64,000 nt of DNA from Albugo candida (Eukaryota; Oomycota; Peronosporomycetes; Albuginales; Albuginaceae), in contig CAJNAR010000162.1 of the NCBI GenBank assembly GCA_905220665.1, positions 310,001 to 374,000 on the forward strand, read 5' to 3'. The position numbers and the translations under genes were made by a program. This document shows positions 44,301-56,738 of the stretch, one piece after another. Every line of letters starts with the position of its first letter. Positions within the stretch are counted from its first letter, which is position 1. The notes beneath the pieces are model-generated. The model did no database searches. It was not told where the DNA came from and worked only from the letters and a program-made list of their open reading frames with translations.

Positions 44301-47300
44301 TTACCATGTTTCCGACAAGTCGGAGTCCGCTTCCACATTCCAGACGCGATCCATTGGGTACGCACTTGTGGGCGAATCGATAGAGTCTTGCCTCATCATA
44401 CGCGTTCGTATGGCCTCTACAGAGTCTCGCGACTCAATTCCGTGTGCCATTACGAAAAGATCCAAATTAGAGCGCGAAGAAGTAAGTTGACGATCATCAT
44501 TCCTTCGAAAATCTTGGTCAAAGTTCAGTGTTTCTGTACGAAGATTGTAGCTCGATCTCGATATTCCTGTGCTTAGTTTCCTCTCTCCTTCCTCCCGTAA
44601 AAGCTCTTCTGTGCTCAATAGAAGCGCTCCCGAATCTGTGCTCGCTCTTCGGAATAATTGTACGGGTGCGATATCGGCGATGGCTCCACCAGCAGCCTCG
44701 AAACAGGTCTTACAATGCCGTACAGCCGTCATAATGCCTCCCTCTGGAATGGCTTTGCGCAAAGAGGAGCATTTTCCGCAAAGCCATTTCCCACAGCGAT
44801 GACAGCCATGAGGACGTCTAAAGAGCTTGAATGATATTTTACAATCTTCACAATGCGATACAGAGCTCTTGTGGGTTTTCTTCAGCTTACATGCCAGTGT
44901 GCTAAAGTTTTGAGATAGGGTTTGGATACTATCCACCGCTTTCGACAGAACTTGCTTCCATTGATCTCGATCTTCTAGTTTGGTAGCGCTAAAATGAAGC
45001 TCGCGTGTCGAATGTGGAGACTTGCTGCTTGGTGACGATGAACGTCCCGATGTCCAAGTGGCCATATTGGCGTCATGTCCGTACGCTGTGATGAAGAGAC
45101 CATGATGTCCAACGGAGGAATGGTTCACAGTTTGGCCGTGGGTGTACCGAGCTCGAACAGATAACGGGATGATCCATTTCCAAGTGATGCGATGTGATTC
45201 CTCAACGTCTCCTGGATAAAAATACCACAATTTGTATGAAGTGTACTCATATACAACGAGTGCTTTTTGCCATCCTCGATTCCCGCTTCGTTCTTGAAAC
45301 AAATAGCCAAACACACATCCATCGCCTTTGATAAAAGATGATCCAAAGCCGTATGCGGATGAGTATGATGGACGCGTAATTTGCTGAATGATACTTTCCT
45401 GGAACACTGGCTGAGTTGGAACTGCTGCTGCAACATCAGCGGCTGCTTTGGCAGCAGCATCTGCAACTGAAGAAGAGACTGTAGGACTACGTGATTCGCT
45501 CGATCCAGAAGATGCTAAGGGACCTCGAGTGCATGTATCGGGTATGACCGCAATGGGGATTGAGATGATACTGAGTGTCGGGTCTTTGGCTGATTTCGTC
45601 TCTAATGTGGAAAACAACAATTGCCAGCGCTCATTCTTCCCCATGATGGTCTGAATTCTCAATTGGCTCCTAGTTTTTGGTTCTGTATAACATATTTTCA
45701 ATGCCTGCACGACAAGCTTAATATTCGACATGGCGTCCGTCCCGTCCAAAGAAGAAGATGATGTCCCATGCACGTTGAAGGCGCGTTCTAAAAGCGGTAG
45801 TAGCGTGGCCTTGGGTGATTCTGTGTCCAACAAACGATCAATTACGGGACACTTTCGAGATCGTTTGCCTTTGAAATCACCGACAAAGAAGACGAGCATT
45901 TTGGTAATCTCTCCAAGTAGTAAGCTCCACATTGGGTACTTTTCGTAGCATTTCAAAAGGACTCCAAGAAGATCTGTGCTTACAAACATACGATCCAGCC
46001 GACGAGATTCATTCGATACGACAGCGTTCAAAAACTTGACGATACTCCATAGATGGTACCCAGAAGCCTGGCGGGCTTCCAACAGTATCACTTGCTTTAG
46101 AAACACAATCAGCTGATGACCATTCCGTTCCATTCCAGTGATCAGACATTCGCGAAGACGCCGGTATTCTCTAACACTGTTACGCCAATCGTCTGTACAA
46201 AAGACTTCGAGCTCGTTCAGATCCCCTGAAATGACCGCTTCAAGTCGTTCAATCCAAACTTTCTGTTCCGTCTCTGAAGAAGCTGCAAAATACTCAATGG
46301 TCCCGTCTGTGAGACTTTGTTTGTTTTCGAGAGACCCGTGCAATTTATCACTCCAAGACGCTTTATTCTCGCGATCAACCTGAGACTTGAGCTTGACAAT
46401 GAATCCAAATGGATGCCAATCACTGCTCTCAACACTTTCGATGTCTTCAAGTGGAAGAAGTACCTGAAAACCTTTTTGATTGTGCACAAAACCATCACCA
46501 ATGGATTTCGGAGACGTAGCATCTCTTCCATCCGGTGGAAAGCCATTAAACGCATCCATACTTTCTTCACGAGCCCTTACTGATGTCACGCGAACACCCA
46601 ACATGCAATTGACCTGGACCAAGCATGGCTGGACTTTGTTCAAAAGCTTCTTCTTCTGTACAAGCCGGCCTTCATGCACAAGATGCGTTGCACACATGAA
46701 GTTTGCACAATCAATCCCAGACGCGAGTGCAGCCGATAGCGATGATGTATTACGAGAGCCTTTGGTACCGACAGAAGCTTGCTTGATCGCATACGAACTG
46801 GTTTGCTGTGCAGCCTCTGCGAATTCCACAGTCTCCGTCAGCTCGAACAAGTGCATGAGAATCGTCGCACACGCTGGTCGTGGAACTCCTTCGTACAAAA
46901 GCGATAATGAGCGCTTGCCTTCGGGTACACGGCCATCCGTGTGCTTGTCACCAAATTTGCCACACCTTCGTTCCATATCGGTCGTTAATGTGCTCCAAAA
47001 TGCGAGCTCCTTGATCATTTGGTCGAATAGAGACGAGAGGGTGCTTTCTTGATTGGCCATACACAAATGAACAATATGCCGGACTTTACGCGAAGTGTAC
47101 TTGCGCATTGCCGAATTGGCTGCGTCCCGAGAAGCTCCCGAGATCGACACGTACTCTTCTTGGCCAGTGATCCGATCGATCGGGATCGTCTTTGCTGAGA
47201 TCGCTACACCACGAGGTGTGAGATATGGAGCATGAAGCATTTCCCGAAGAAGAAGAAACGAATTCTCAATTGTGTCGCGCTCAAACAGACTTCGTGGTGG

Positions 47301-48404
47301 TGTGAAGCTGACCAATGTCTTCAAAAGCTTCTCAAACAATTGTGTCGCAAACAACGCCTCCATTGATGCGTCCGTGTGGTCCGAGTAACACAAATGCAGC
47401 AAGAACGTGCGAATATCGTCATATCCAATGTTTCCAAGCAGTAAATCAGTGTCGGACAAATCTGGAGCGCTATCATTAAACGCGAGGTAATGGAGAATAC
47501 ATCCACCTTTTTCGCCGCGAACTGCAAAGTAGTGGAGAATTTGTGAAGCCAAATTCGCTGTAAGTGGGGTCAGAATCCCTCTATCGACAAGTGGAAGGCT
47601 CTTTTCGACGTTAGGTTCTGCTTCCTCTTCATGCACCATATCATCATGACCAAAATCTGACTCATTTGATGAAGTTGATTGATCGGAACGAGTACGAAAT
47701 CGAAGAGGATCTTTCTCTTTGCCCTCGGAATCTCTTTCTCCATGCTTTAGTGTCGCCATTTCCATAAAACAATCCTCCAAGAAACTCATTTTTCGTGAGC
47801 GTTCACCGTCTTCTCGAAGCACTTTGACTTCCGCCTGAACCATTTCCTCCATTTCTGTCATCATAGCTTGCATCTCCATCTTCTCACTCTGTGTATCATC
47901 TCTTCCTCTCGATTTCCGCTTTATCTCATTTGATTCCGCATGCATCCTCTCCTTCTTCATCGCTGACACATTCTTTGCTTCCTTACGCAATTTCTCGAAT
48001 GCTGCGACCCAAATCGCGCGGCAATTGTGATCGCCAGGCTCACACATTCGCAAGCTATTGGCTGCATTCCCGAGGATGATAAATGATGTCGCGAGTGTTC
48101 GCGTGTGTTGATGCGCTTCTTCATCCAAAGAAATGCTCACAAGCTCCACAATCCGTTCGCGTGCAAACAGATTCATGCGAAGTTTGGCAGTCATTCGCTT
48201 GAGAAGAAGCTCGAGCATTTGCATACTGAAACTCTCATTCAATAATTCCCTTAAGGAATGCGAATCTGTCATCAGTGCGTCGACAAACCGCTCGACATGG
48301 ACGCGAACGTTTTCAGTAGAAAGTTCTGTATGGGGTTTCGGCGGCGAAATTGCATCGACACGCGGTGTAGAAGGCGGCGTGGAGGATGAAACTTGCGACA
48401 GCAT
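44301..48404 (-). CDS. Large double-PH and FYVE-like finger protein
   Basis: Single exon of 1367 residues. Residues 1-560 are helical and partly disordered with an acidic middle. A first PH-like fold spans about 580-735 (QPCLVQVNCMLGV to EQKVWIERLEAVI), and a second PH about 1035-1160 (GYLFQERSGNRGWQKALVVY to DRDQWKQVLSKAV). A FYVE-related finger follows at about 1180-1235: CEDCKISF, then RRPHGCHRCGKWLCGKCSS and RHCKTC. All eight zinc ligands are present, but the RRHHCR phosphoinositide-binding core is altered to RRPHGCHR and the WxxD lead is absent. The N-terminal ordered region resembles armadillo-type scaffolds; I cannot name it. A role at endosomal or plasma membranes is inferred from domains. 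Ser-rich C-terminus. Confidence 0.9.
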   Translation of the reverse strand: MLSQVSSSTPPSTPRVDAISPPKPHTELSTENVRVHVERFVDALMTDSHSLRELLNESFSMQMLELLLKRMTAKLRMNLFARERIVELVSISLDEEAHQHTRTLATSFIILGNAANSLRMCEPGDHNCRAIWVAAFEKLRKEAKNVSAMKKERMHAESNEIKRKSRGRDDTQSEKMEMQAMMTEMEEMVQAEVKVLREDGERSRKMSFLEDCFMEMATLKHGERDSEGKEKDPLRFRTRSDQSTSSNESDFGHDDMVHEEEAEPNVEKSLPLVDRGILTPLTANLASQILHYFAVRGEKGGCILHYLAFNDSAPDLSDTDLLLGNIGYDDIRTFLLHLCYSDHTDASMEALFATQLFEKLLKTLVSFTPPRSLFERDTIENSFLLLREMLHAPYLTPRGVAISAKTIPIDRITGQEEYVSISGASRDAANSAMRKYTSRKVRHIVHLCMANQESTLSSLFDQMIKELAFWSTLTTDMERRCGKFGDKHTDGRVPEGKRSLSLLYEGVPRPACATILMHLFELTETVEFAEAAQQTSSYAIKQASVGTKGSRNTSSLSAALASGIDCANFMCATHLVHEGRLVQKKKLLNKVQPCLVQVNCMLGVRVTSVRAREESMDAFNGFPPDGRDATSPKSIGDGFVHNQKGFQVLLPLEDIESVESSDWHPFGFIVKLKSQVDRENKASWSDKLHGSLENKQSLTDGTIEYFAASSETEQKVWIERLEAVISGDLNELEVFCTDDWRNSVREYRRLRECLITGMERNGHQLIVFLKQVILLEARQASGYHLWSIVKFLNAVVSNESRRLDRMFVSTDLLGVLLKCYEKYPMWSLLLGEITKMLVFFVGDFKGKRSRKCPVIDRLLDTESPKATLLPLLERAFNVHGTSSSSLDGTDAMSNIKLVVQALKICYTEPKTRSQLRIQTIMGKNERWQLLFSTLETKSAKDPTLSIISIPIAVIPDTCTRGPLASSGSSESRSPTVSSSVADAAAKAAADVAAAVPTQPVFQESIIQQITRPSYSSAYGFGSSFIKGDGCVFGYLFQERSGNRGWQKALVVYEYTSYKLWYFYPGDVEESHRITWKWIIPLSVRARYTHGQTVNHSSVGHHGLFITAYGHDANMATWTSGRSSSPSSKSPHSTRELHFSATKLEDRDQWKQVLSKAVDSIQTLSQNFSTLACKLKKTHKSSVSHCEDCKISFKLFRRPHGCHRCGKWLCGKCSSLRKAIPEGGIMTAVRHCKTCFEAAGGAIADIAPVQLFRRASTDSGALLLSTEELLREEGERKLSTGISRSSYNLRTETLNFDQDFRRNDDRQLTSSRSNLDLFVMAHGIESRDSVEAIRTRMMRQDSIDSPTSAYPMDRVWNVEADSDLSETW

Positions 48405-49294
48405 GGCTACGAAGCTTTACCGTAGTGATGCCAATGAGAAAGGAAGGCGAAGAGGTCTTAAAATAGATCAAAGTCGCCAAGAATGGAGAAAATAGGTGTC
48501 GAGGAGCTTGGAACAATTTTGATGCGATATGTTCTGACTCCAATGGAGTACCCCGCGAATAGGTGGCGGTAGGGTACAGAGCATGGCATTAGCGTAAGCT
48601 CATGATAGAGGACGAAATGACGCAATAGGAATTGAGTTTGCCGATGCAAAATAGGATTACGTATGGTTTTAAGAATAGAGATTGCGAGATGAGAGGGAGA
48701 TGGTAGGCTGACGAGCTACTTTGTCAATTACACATGGTTTTTGAGCCAGTTGATGTATACATATATGGAGAATCCTCGTTTCTTGAAGAGGAGTAGGCAT
48801 TGGCAAAGATATATTAGGTAGAAAACGCACTTATAAGGTAATGGGAATGTATCGTATGGCGGAATCCGCGGCATCGGTGCAGAAATAACGACGCAATTGT
48901 CGTCGATAAAGATGTTTGAAGACAATAGATAATAGTATTAGTTTATGAAGGGGCGTGGATAGATAGAATGGAGGCTTTTTACTGTTTGAAGGAGACTTCC
49001 GAACTATTGTATCAAATCAAACGGACGTAAAAGCGTAAAGCCGTACAGGCTACAGAGACCGTTCTCGCGTGATATTGTTCATTCTATTATTGCCTTTATT
49101 AGAACCTCTATGAAATGATACTATAAAATCTCCTTGAGGTTTTCCTATATAATTCTCAATCGAATCTGTTCGACTTCTTGCGCGAGGAAGAACCAACGCA
49201 CGCAATTCACCCATACAGATTTCTCTTTTCTCTTCGTCCTGACACATTGTAATACTGTCAAATTGTACAATCCGATCGTATCGATCGCATAATT
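48405..49294. other. 890-bp gap with a possible small minus-strand gene
   Basis: Between the PH-FYVE gene (start side) and UBR1 (start side). A 65-codon frame with a true ATG runs 49247-49050 on the minus strand (MCQDEEKREICMGELRALVL onward, Arg-rich), and a second minus frame at 48728-48925 reads NIFIDDNCVVISAPMPRIPP before a GTGCGT donor. These could be exons of one small gene, but I could not link them. Otherwise the gap must hold the promoters of both flanking genes. No RNA gene is evident. Confidence 0.35.
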
Positions 49295-52200
49295 ATGCAA
49301 ATTGAAAAGAAACCAACCAATGCGCATCATGTCCAGGAATTAATGAAGGCGATGCTAAACGCACCCAAAGATTGGAGTTTTTCATGTGATCTCACATCGG
49401 AACATCTATGGAATTTACAATCTCACCCCACACTTCCTCTTCAGCTCCAACAGCTCCATTATCTCATCGTTTTTGATGACGAAATGCTTTCCGTGTTACG
49501 ACGAAAAAGCGCCAAACGCATGTGCGCTTGCGAATTCAAACCCGGAGACATCGCGTGGAACTGTAAGGAGTGTCAGGTAAGAGCCATTACTTATGTGCGT
49601 TTGTCCATCTTAAGTTCGAATCGCTGTAGGTCGATGAAACATGCGTTATGTGCAACGATTGCTTTATTGCTAGCGACCATACGGATCACCAAGTGTTTTT
49701 CTATTACACACACAGCGGAGGATGTTGTGATTGCGGGGATCCAGAAGCCTGGGCGCCAGAAGGATTTTGTTCAGAGCACAAGGTGAGTTTTCAGGATACA
49801 TGCAATCGGAAGCTAAGCGTGGTTTCTAGGGTGCTCAAGATAAGGATCTTAGTGCTGGAATTCCATCCGCGATGATCGAAAATGCACGTGCGTGCTTGGG
49901 AATTGTCGTACATACAATCGTCGATATCATTTTGGATGCAAGAAGAGCGGCTATTATTCGGGAGGAAGATATCTCGCGGGCTCGACAAACATTCGCAAAA
50001 GAATCTTCAGAGAAGCGGTACACCGTTTTGATCTATCACAATGAGCTCCAAAGCTCCCAGGACTTTGCAACTGCACTCAGTCAAGCGCATCCGGCCGTCG
50101 CGGTATGAAGTAACAATTGGAAAGAGTGCTGGTCGATACTGATGTTGATACTTTTGATAGTATCAGATGCTGAAGCTTGTGAATGAGACATCTACGCAAA
50201 AGCAGAGCGTTGTACGGAGTAACACCACTCGGGAAGATGCTTTAGAGCTTGCTGAAGCGCTTCATCGTCATGGAATCGTCTGCTCAATCGTGTCCAATGA
50301 TTTCAAAATACGTGTCTCCGTGATCAGCGGTCTCATTCAGTATTTGGTGGCGCTTGCCAATCTTTCCGATGGATTCTGTCGAGTGATCTGCGAGCAGGTG
50401 AGGGATTCTCTTTCATCGTACTTGACGACCTGCTAATTGTCGCCTTGAGTAGTTTGTCGATTTGAACGCCGAAGACTGGGATCATGATAATCGTACTGAG
50501 CTCAAAGAGGAACAGAATCGAAAGGTCGAGGCGTATGCACTTGTTCGAAATTCGATTCTGGCAGATTCGTTCCTGCCGAAAAAGGAGAGCGACGCATTAC
50601 ACAGTCTACTGATGGCACTGCTTGCGGATCCGTTGTTCAAGCGAAGCTTTGCGATCGCATTCACCTATGCTTATGATCAATTGTATCGCGAATTTGTGGC
50701 TGGAATCGGAAGCTCGAACCTGACGATATTAGCATTTAGCGTGCAATTCTTCAATCGCGCGAGCTTTGTCAGACTCCTTGTGGAGAAACATGATTTACTA
50801 AGCGTTTTAGTGACGACGATACTGGAAACCTTACAGTCAAAATTCCGCATTCTCGAGGCCAACGATACCGATTTGAAGCTTAAAGACGCCCATGAGATCA
50901 ACGGAGAAGATGTGCAGCTCGTGTGGCGAGAATACGTTTCGGACGGCAGCAAAATCAAAGTCTTGGAGCGACGTAATTACTGGGATTTATATGCGGCGGT
51001 GGTCCTCAAGTCAAAACCGTCGATTGTCGAGTACCTGGATCTCGATCCTTTGTCTGCTGAAAGCAATTGGGTCACAACACCACAAACGCGAATCAAACTG
51101 TTTCTCTCGTGCCTTCCAGTGAAAACAGCACTACCAGGTCGTCATGAAATCGATCTAGCCTCACCCGTTTTTGTGTATCGTCGGTATATGTCTGGACTAC
51201 TTGACCTTCGGTACGCCTTACAAATCGACGGAGTTGCCGAGCAATTCATCTCAATGCATCACGGGAAATATTATGTGCAGTTCTTGCTGTATCTTTCACA
51301 TCTTCAAGGCGTTTATCCGGAGACTCGAAGACTTGGTGACCATGTGGAAATGGAATCTCGGGCGTGGGTCGCCGCGGTCGAATACGTCTCCACTGTATGC
51401 GATGTATTCACTTGGATAATTACGAATGTGATGAAGAACAATCGAGTGAATGGCTTGGAGATGACTCCGACGCAGGCGCCAAAGACAGTACGTCTGGTGG
51501 GTGAACTCGTTCGACCGCTAATGGACTCGTTCTACTTTTGGCTGATTTCGCGAAACAAGTATTACCCTCCAAAAGAGTTTCAAGCTGGAGATTTGTTGCG
51601 AGAAGACCAAGTGGAAACCTCGATTTCGTGTCACTTTCCGATCCATCGTGCGTTTGCGCAATTATTACGAACATTTTGTGATCTTCCACCGTATTTGGCG
51701 GCATTTTATCGGCTCATGCGAGCACCCTCGGCTGTGGAATCTTCATCCGTGTGGGTGCATTCGACTTGTTCTTCACTGGGCTTTTGGCATTGTGTCCAAT
51801 ATATCGAACCAGTGCTGCAAGCGATCGTATGGGACGCTCAGGTTCACTGCGGTATGTGGGTCCGAAATGGAATGGCTGTGATGAATCACAGTATGAATTA
51901 TGGTGAGCCTCCATTTTGCCTTCGATTTCGAGATTTGGATCTATTGTTACTGCAATTCTCCTTCCAATTGGCACCAACCGACTGGCTTCTTTTTACCATT
52001 TTAGATCGATTCGGGATCACAAAAAGTTTTTTCGAACTCTCTTCGGAGCAGAATCGTTATGCACTCAACGCATTGGTCGCAGAATGTCTCAAATTATTCT
52101 CTCAACTGGCGACGGAGCTTCCACCAAAATTATTTGAGCGAGTAGAAGACTGTGAAATGGACAGAGACTCAAGCAAGCGCGTGCTCGATAGCTTGATTCC

Positions 52201-55200
52201 CTACCTGCGAAGAGAACTTATCCAACGGCTTTGTGTTGGTCCGTGTGGCCATAGTGACCTGTCCAAGATCGCAACTGAGTTTTTCTCCTCACATGAGCAT
52301 TTATTTGCAAGCAACTTCTCGTCCGGGATCGTGTTGGATCAGATTTTGACGGAAATTTGCGTCATGCGAAAATCAGATGAGAAAACAACTGAACGCAAAG
52401 ATACTGAAATGGATGAACATGGCGACGTTGATGGTGGTCATGATACTGGCGTCACATTTGCGGGAGGAACGCTTGATACAGCGACGACATCGACGTTGGG
52501 CAAACTTCAGTACCGGTTGAAACCAGAGCTTCTGTCAGAGTACAGCGCTTGTTTTGTGCATCTTACGAGGAAGCAGCACGAATCTGCTCATGATAATTGG
52601 CTCCATCATCGACTTCGACAGTCGAAAGAATGCATGCAGCAAGAGATAGAAAATGGCTCACTGGAATCAAGTGAAAATTGGCGTGCGTTTCCGCTTGTTA
52701 GAGCGCTGGATCCATGTGCCCCAGGCTTTTATTGGTCTCGTCTTGCCATCCTGCATGAACAAGCGCGTTGGCTTGTCTTTGAGAGTTTATGGCATTCTAC
52801 CAATTCGGATCGTCCTCATCGGAATTTGACGGTGCTATCGTGCGCCTTGCATCTACTGACACTGCAAGTGTATGTCATGGAAGACCTCGCGACCCTGGAG
52901 GACATCCCAGAGCTATCCGTCAAAGAAGAAGATCTCTCCATCAGCGCACAAACCTTGAAGAATGAGTTTCTCACGTGGTTGACGCAAGAAAATGTTCCTG
53001 AGAATGAGACTTGTTTGGAGTCGCGATGCTCACTATTCGAACTCCTCTTGCGTTTGAATCCATGGAACCCATTTTACGACCATGACAGAAGCCTCGAGTG
53101 TACGGAAGAAGCCAATAAACGACTTCATTTGGAAGGCGATCAAAAGCACGAGCTTGGACGCGGTGTGGAATGGATCATTCGTCGACTTGCGCTGTTGGAT
53201 GAGCGATGTCAAGACGCCGTCAACCAGAGAGCGATTCGGACGCGAAGAATGTCACAAGAAAAACAGGAGCGTAATATATCATTGGCACAAAGAAGAAGAG
53301 AGGCACAGAAGAAAGCAATGGAAAGAATGCTACAACGCCAAGCGGCCTTTGCAGCACAAGTGGAGCAAGTTGCAGACGATGAAATGCAGTCTGATGGTGC
53401 GTGTGTGCTCACAGAGAGTTTTGAAAAAGATGTCGGATCGTCTCGGCAAAGCTTGGACGTGGACATGACAATTGAATCGGATGCAAATGCCGAGAATTTG
53501 GAGTGTGCCATGTGCCATACGTGTGATCCGGAAGAAAGCTTTATGTGCTTTGTCGGATTCGCTCAAAGCTCGGCGGTATGTTCTCGTCTGCACGCAGGTG
53601 ATGGGGTCCATACACAAGACGGAAAGCAGCAGTTGGCTTCCCTTTCCAGCTTTTGGACGAGTCCGATCGATGAGATGCATTTCGGAGAAGATGTGCCAGT
53701 TCACGTACGACTTTGTGGACACGCAGTGCATCACAAATGCTGGGAATCGTACCACGCATCTCAGTTCCAACGTGTGATCACAGGAGCGCATCATCGTCAC
53801 GCTTTGAATGCTGTTGATGTCACAAAGAAAGAGTTTCTGTGTCCATTGTGCAAGTCGATCAGCAACATTCTGATCCCAAATGTCAGTACAAAAGACCAAA
53901 ATGCTCTTGAGGAAGCTCTTGATCGTTTGCACGGATCCAATATGCCCAATGCGTCAAAACTCAAGTCGGCCGATTTCGTAAACGATTCCGAAGCCTCGCT
54001 GGAATGGCTGAAGCAAGTCGCGACAGGAACAAATTTGAATCTTCAGTGCTACTCAACCCCTTCAGCCTCAACTATCAGCGCTCAAATTGTGGATAAGAAG
54101 CATTTACAAACGTCCACCACGATGCCAGCTGTTGAGTCGTGGCTTGAGCATGGTCTGGCGAGTTTGTGTATGGCGCTACATAAAGTCGCTTCCGGTGCGA
54201 TGCAAAAGTCTCGGCCAGATCGGTACACCAATTCAGCTTGCCATGCACTCTTCCACACGCTTTTGTGTCTGTTTCTGACGAAAAAAGTCGATCAACACAA
54301 AAGCAAGGACGCTGAACCATTTTTGGCTGCGATGAAGTACCTACCGCTGATGCTTCGTCAGGTGGGGAGCTCCAAAATGCCGGCTACCATAAGTTCAACT
54401 CCGATGCAGCCAAGTCGACTTGTTGCATTGGCGGTAGAAGGATCCAATCCACAGAAATGGTGTGAACAGGATCCCATCAGCAAACTGAAAAAGCAGATTT
54501 ATCAACTTTTGCATTTTGGTGGCTCTGAGATCAAACCGGACGGATCCATTGTTCTTGAGGATGATCATCCAAGCACGCAAACACAAACCCGGAAACAAAG
54601 TCAATGGGAAAAGCTGCGAAGACCAATCAAGCCGCTTTTACTGAGCCATTTGGGAAGCGTGCTGATCAAAGGGATTTTATCTGCAGGTTGTCTGGAAGAA
54701 GCGTGGTTGATTGCTCGTCTTGTGGTTCTCGCGCGAATGATACAGACGTTGTTGTGGCTTTGTGTGTCTAACGATGCCATGGAAAAGAGTGATTGGATCG
54801 TGAAGAATGATGACTCGAACTTACAGACTCGAACGCATACCAAGACATTTATTGAATGCTTTTTCGACCATATGGATGCATACGATTCGTCTGAGAAAGA
54901 AGCAGTTGCCGCTACTTTGATTGAAAAGCTGCGGGCAAAAGTTGCCAGGGCGTATGGGGCTACTGATACGACATGTTCATTCACCGATTGTGACGACCAA
55001 GGTGGTTTGAGAAGTCAGCTCGCATTGCTGACTCTTGTCGCAAACGAGGTCGTTCCTATCGCGAGTGTTGCTGTCTATGTGATTCAAACGCGCTTTAGCG
55101 AAGCCGTCAATGTGGAGCAGCCCACACAACAACCTTGGATGGTCTCGAACTCGGCAATCTCAAATCTTCAGTTGACTGGTGTATCGATGCTTTTAGGATC

Positions 55201-55912
55201 AGATTCGGGATGGTGGTCACTAGCGAATCGCTGGATAAATCGATTCAGGGGCGCGTATGACGAGATGCAAGACCCCAACTCACTTCTCGCTCAATGGCTT
55301 TTAAGCATGAACCTGACTCGAGATGGAGACCAACAGTTGACGTATACATCCATATTGACACACGATCTGTATGGCATGCATTGTGCATTGTCGATTCATA
55401 CTGCTGCCAAAAGCCGAATCCGATATCTAAAGTCATTACCACACGCTTACGTGAGATTTTACTCTGAATTGGCCAAACGAAAGTGTGAATCTTGTAACCA
55501 ATTTCCAACACGACCAGCAGTTTGTCTCATTTGTGGCTTGTTACTGTGTGCTGCAAATACATGCCGGGCATTACACCACGAGAAAACATACCCAGAAGAG
55601 TCCAATCCTGGAGCTTGTACGATCCACGCCAAGAAATGTGGACGTGGCGTTGGCATGTTTCTACTTGTACTCGAAGGAGCAGTGTTGTTAGTGTACTGGA
55701 AGTTGGCTGCGTACGTTGGAAGCCTTTACGTTGATGAATACGGCGAGGAATTTGGGGAGCGAAATCGTGATTTGAACAAAGGTCGACCACTCTACCTAAA
55801 TCAAAAACGACGAGATCGATTGCTGCGCTTGTGGCTTTTTCATGAGATACCGAACGAAGTCGTCAAAATCCAAAACACCTCTGAACGTGTCATACGCAAT
55901 AGTCACTACTAG
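49295..55912 (+). CDS. UBR1: UBR1-type N-recognin E3 ubiquitin ligase
   Basis: Five exons (49295-49576, 49630-49782, 49830-50102, 50161-50397, 50453-55912) give about 2134 residues. UBR1 recognises type 1 and type 2 destabilising N-termini. UBR box at about residues 74-145: CACEFKPGDIAWNCKECQ|VD, CVMCNDCF, DHTDHQVFFYYTHSGGCCDC and GFCSEHK. ClpS-like type 2 domain at about 209-240 (RYTVLIYHNELQSSQDFATA). RING-H2 at about 1330-1450, split by an insertion: CAMCHTC, LCGHAVHHKCW, CPLCK. C-terminal autoinhibitory cap with CESCNQF, CLICGLLLC, CRALHHEKT and GRPLYLNQKRRDRLLRLW. The presence of both UBR box and ClpS domain marks it as UBR1/2 class. All introns are 50-60 bases with clear consensus. Confidence 0.96.
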
Positions 55913-56738
55913 TTTATCTTGCATCGAATGGTGCGGCTCAACGGGAAGATGAAGTAATTAAAATCTGAACACTTTTTAAAATGCTGCCTGGAGCATTCTT
56001 TGCGCGTTTGTGATCCGTAGTCGCAAAGCGTTTGACTCGAGTGAAACTTGAATTGAATTGAATCTAAAAGCATTTTTATTTGACGTCTCGATCATTTAAG
56101 CTGGATGGGACGTGCCTCGGGCTTTGGTGATAGGACGACTTGGTTCGATCGGAGTATGTTGCGAGATCTCACTGTCTTTAGCCTTCAGAGCTGATCGATG
56201 CGCTATTTGAAGGCTATACAAATGAATTTGGTTGAAGTTGAAGTTGAAGTTGACTTGTCTCGATAAGGAATGTTGATCATCATTGTTATGAGGTTTTTTA
56301 AAAGCGCTTGTCTCCACAGTATATTCTTAACGTCAGCTCGAGTCTGCGACTCTTAGAGATATAGTGTATTCGTTGACTCGTTGAGGATATAGTAACCTAT
56401 CAGCAGCTTTGCTATGAAAATAGGCAGTTGGGATCTCATAGAGTCGACGTACTCGCGGTAGGACAAGTAGATGTTGTCTGTTCACTGCAATTGTTTAACG
56501 AGTAGAGACATACAAATGCCACTATTGTCCGTCAAAAACTATAAAACAGAGCAAAAGTTGTACCATCGATTGACTGCGGACACATTGAGCCCGGTGAATG
56601 ACTCAACTGCAGCGATTAGCTGAAATCATCTTCCTCGAATATGATTGACTGAAATTCAGCACCGAGCTTCCAAGCAAAAGCTTTGTTGCGTGTTGTTTAC
56701 GCGCGAAGACTTCATCTTCAACTATAGTTGTGGAATGA
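55913..56738. other. 826-bp intergenic gap, UBR1 / BRCA2
   Basis: Contains the UBR1 3'UTR and the BRCA2 promoter. A minus-strand open frame at 56096-56310 encodes a low-complexity NFNFNFN stretch caused by four tandem GTTGAA hexamers near 56231-56254 and ends IEPSRPITKARGTSHPA. It has no ATG of its own and may be a terminal exon of a small gene or chance. Nothing else is recognised. Confidence 0.4.

Noticed and set aside
49386..49580. Alternate-frame small ORFs inside the UBR1 first exons
   Set aside because: UBR-box residues fix the frame; these are shadows.
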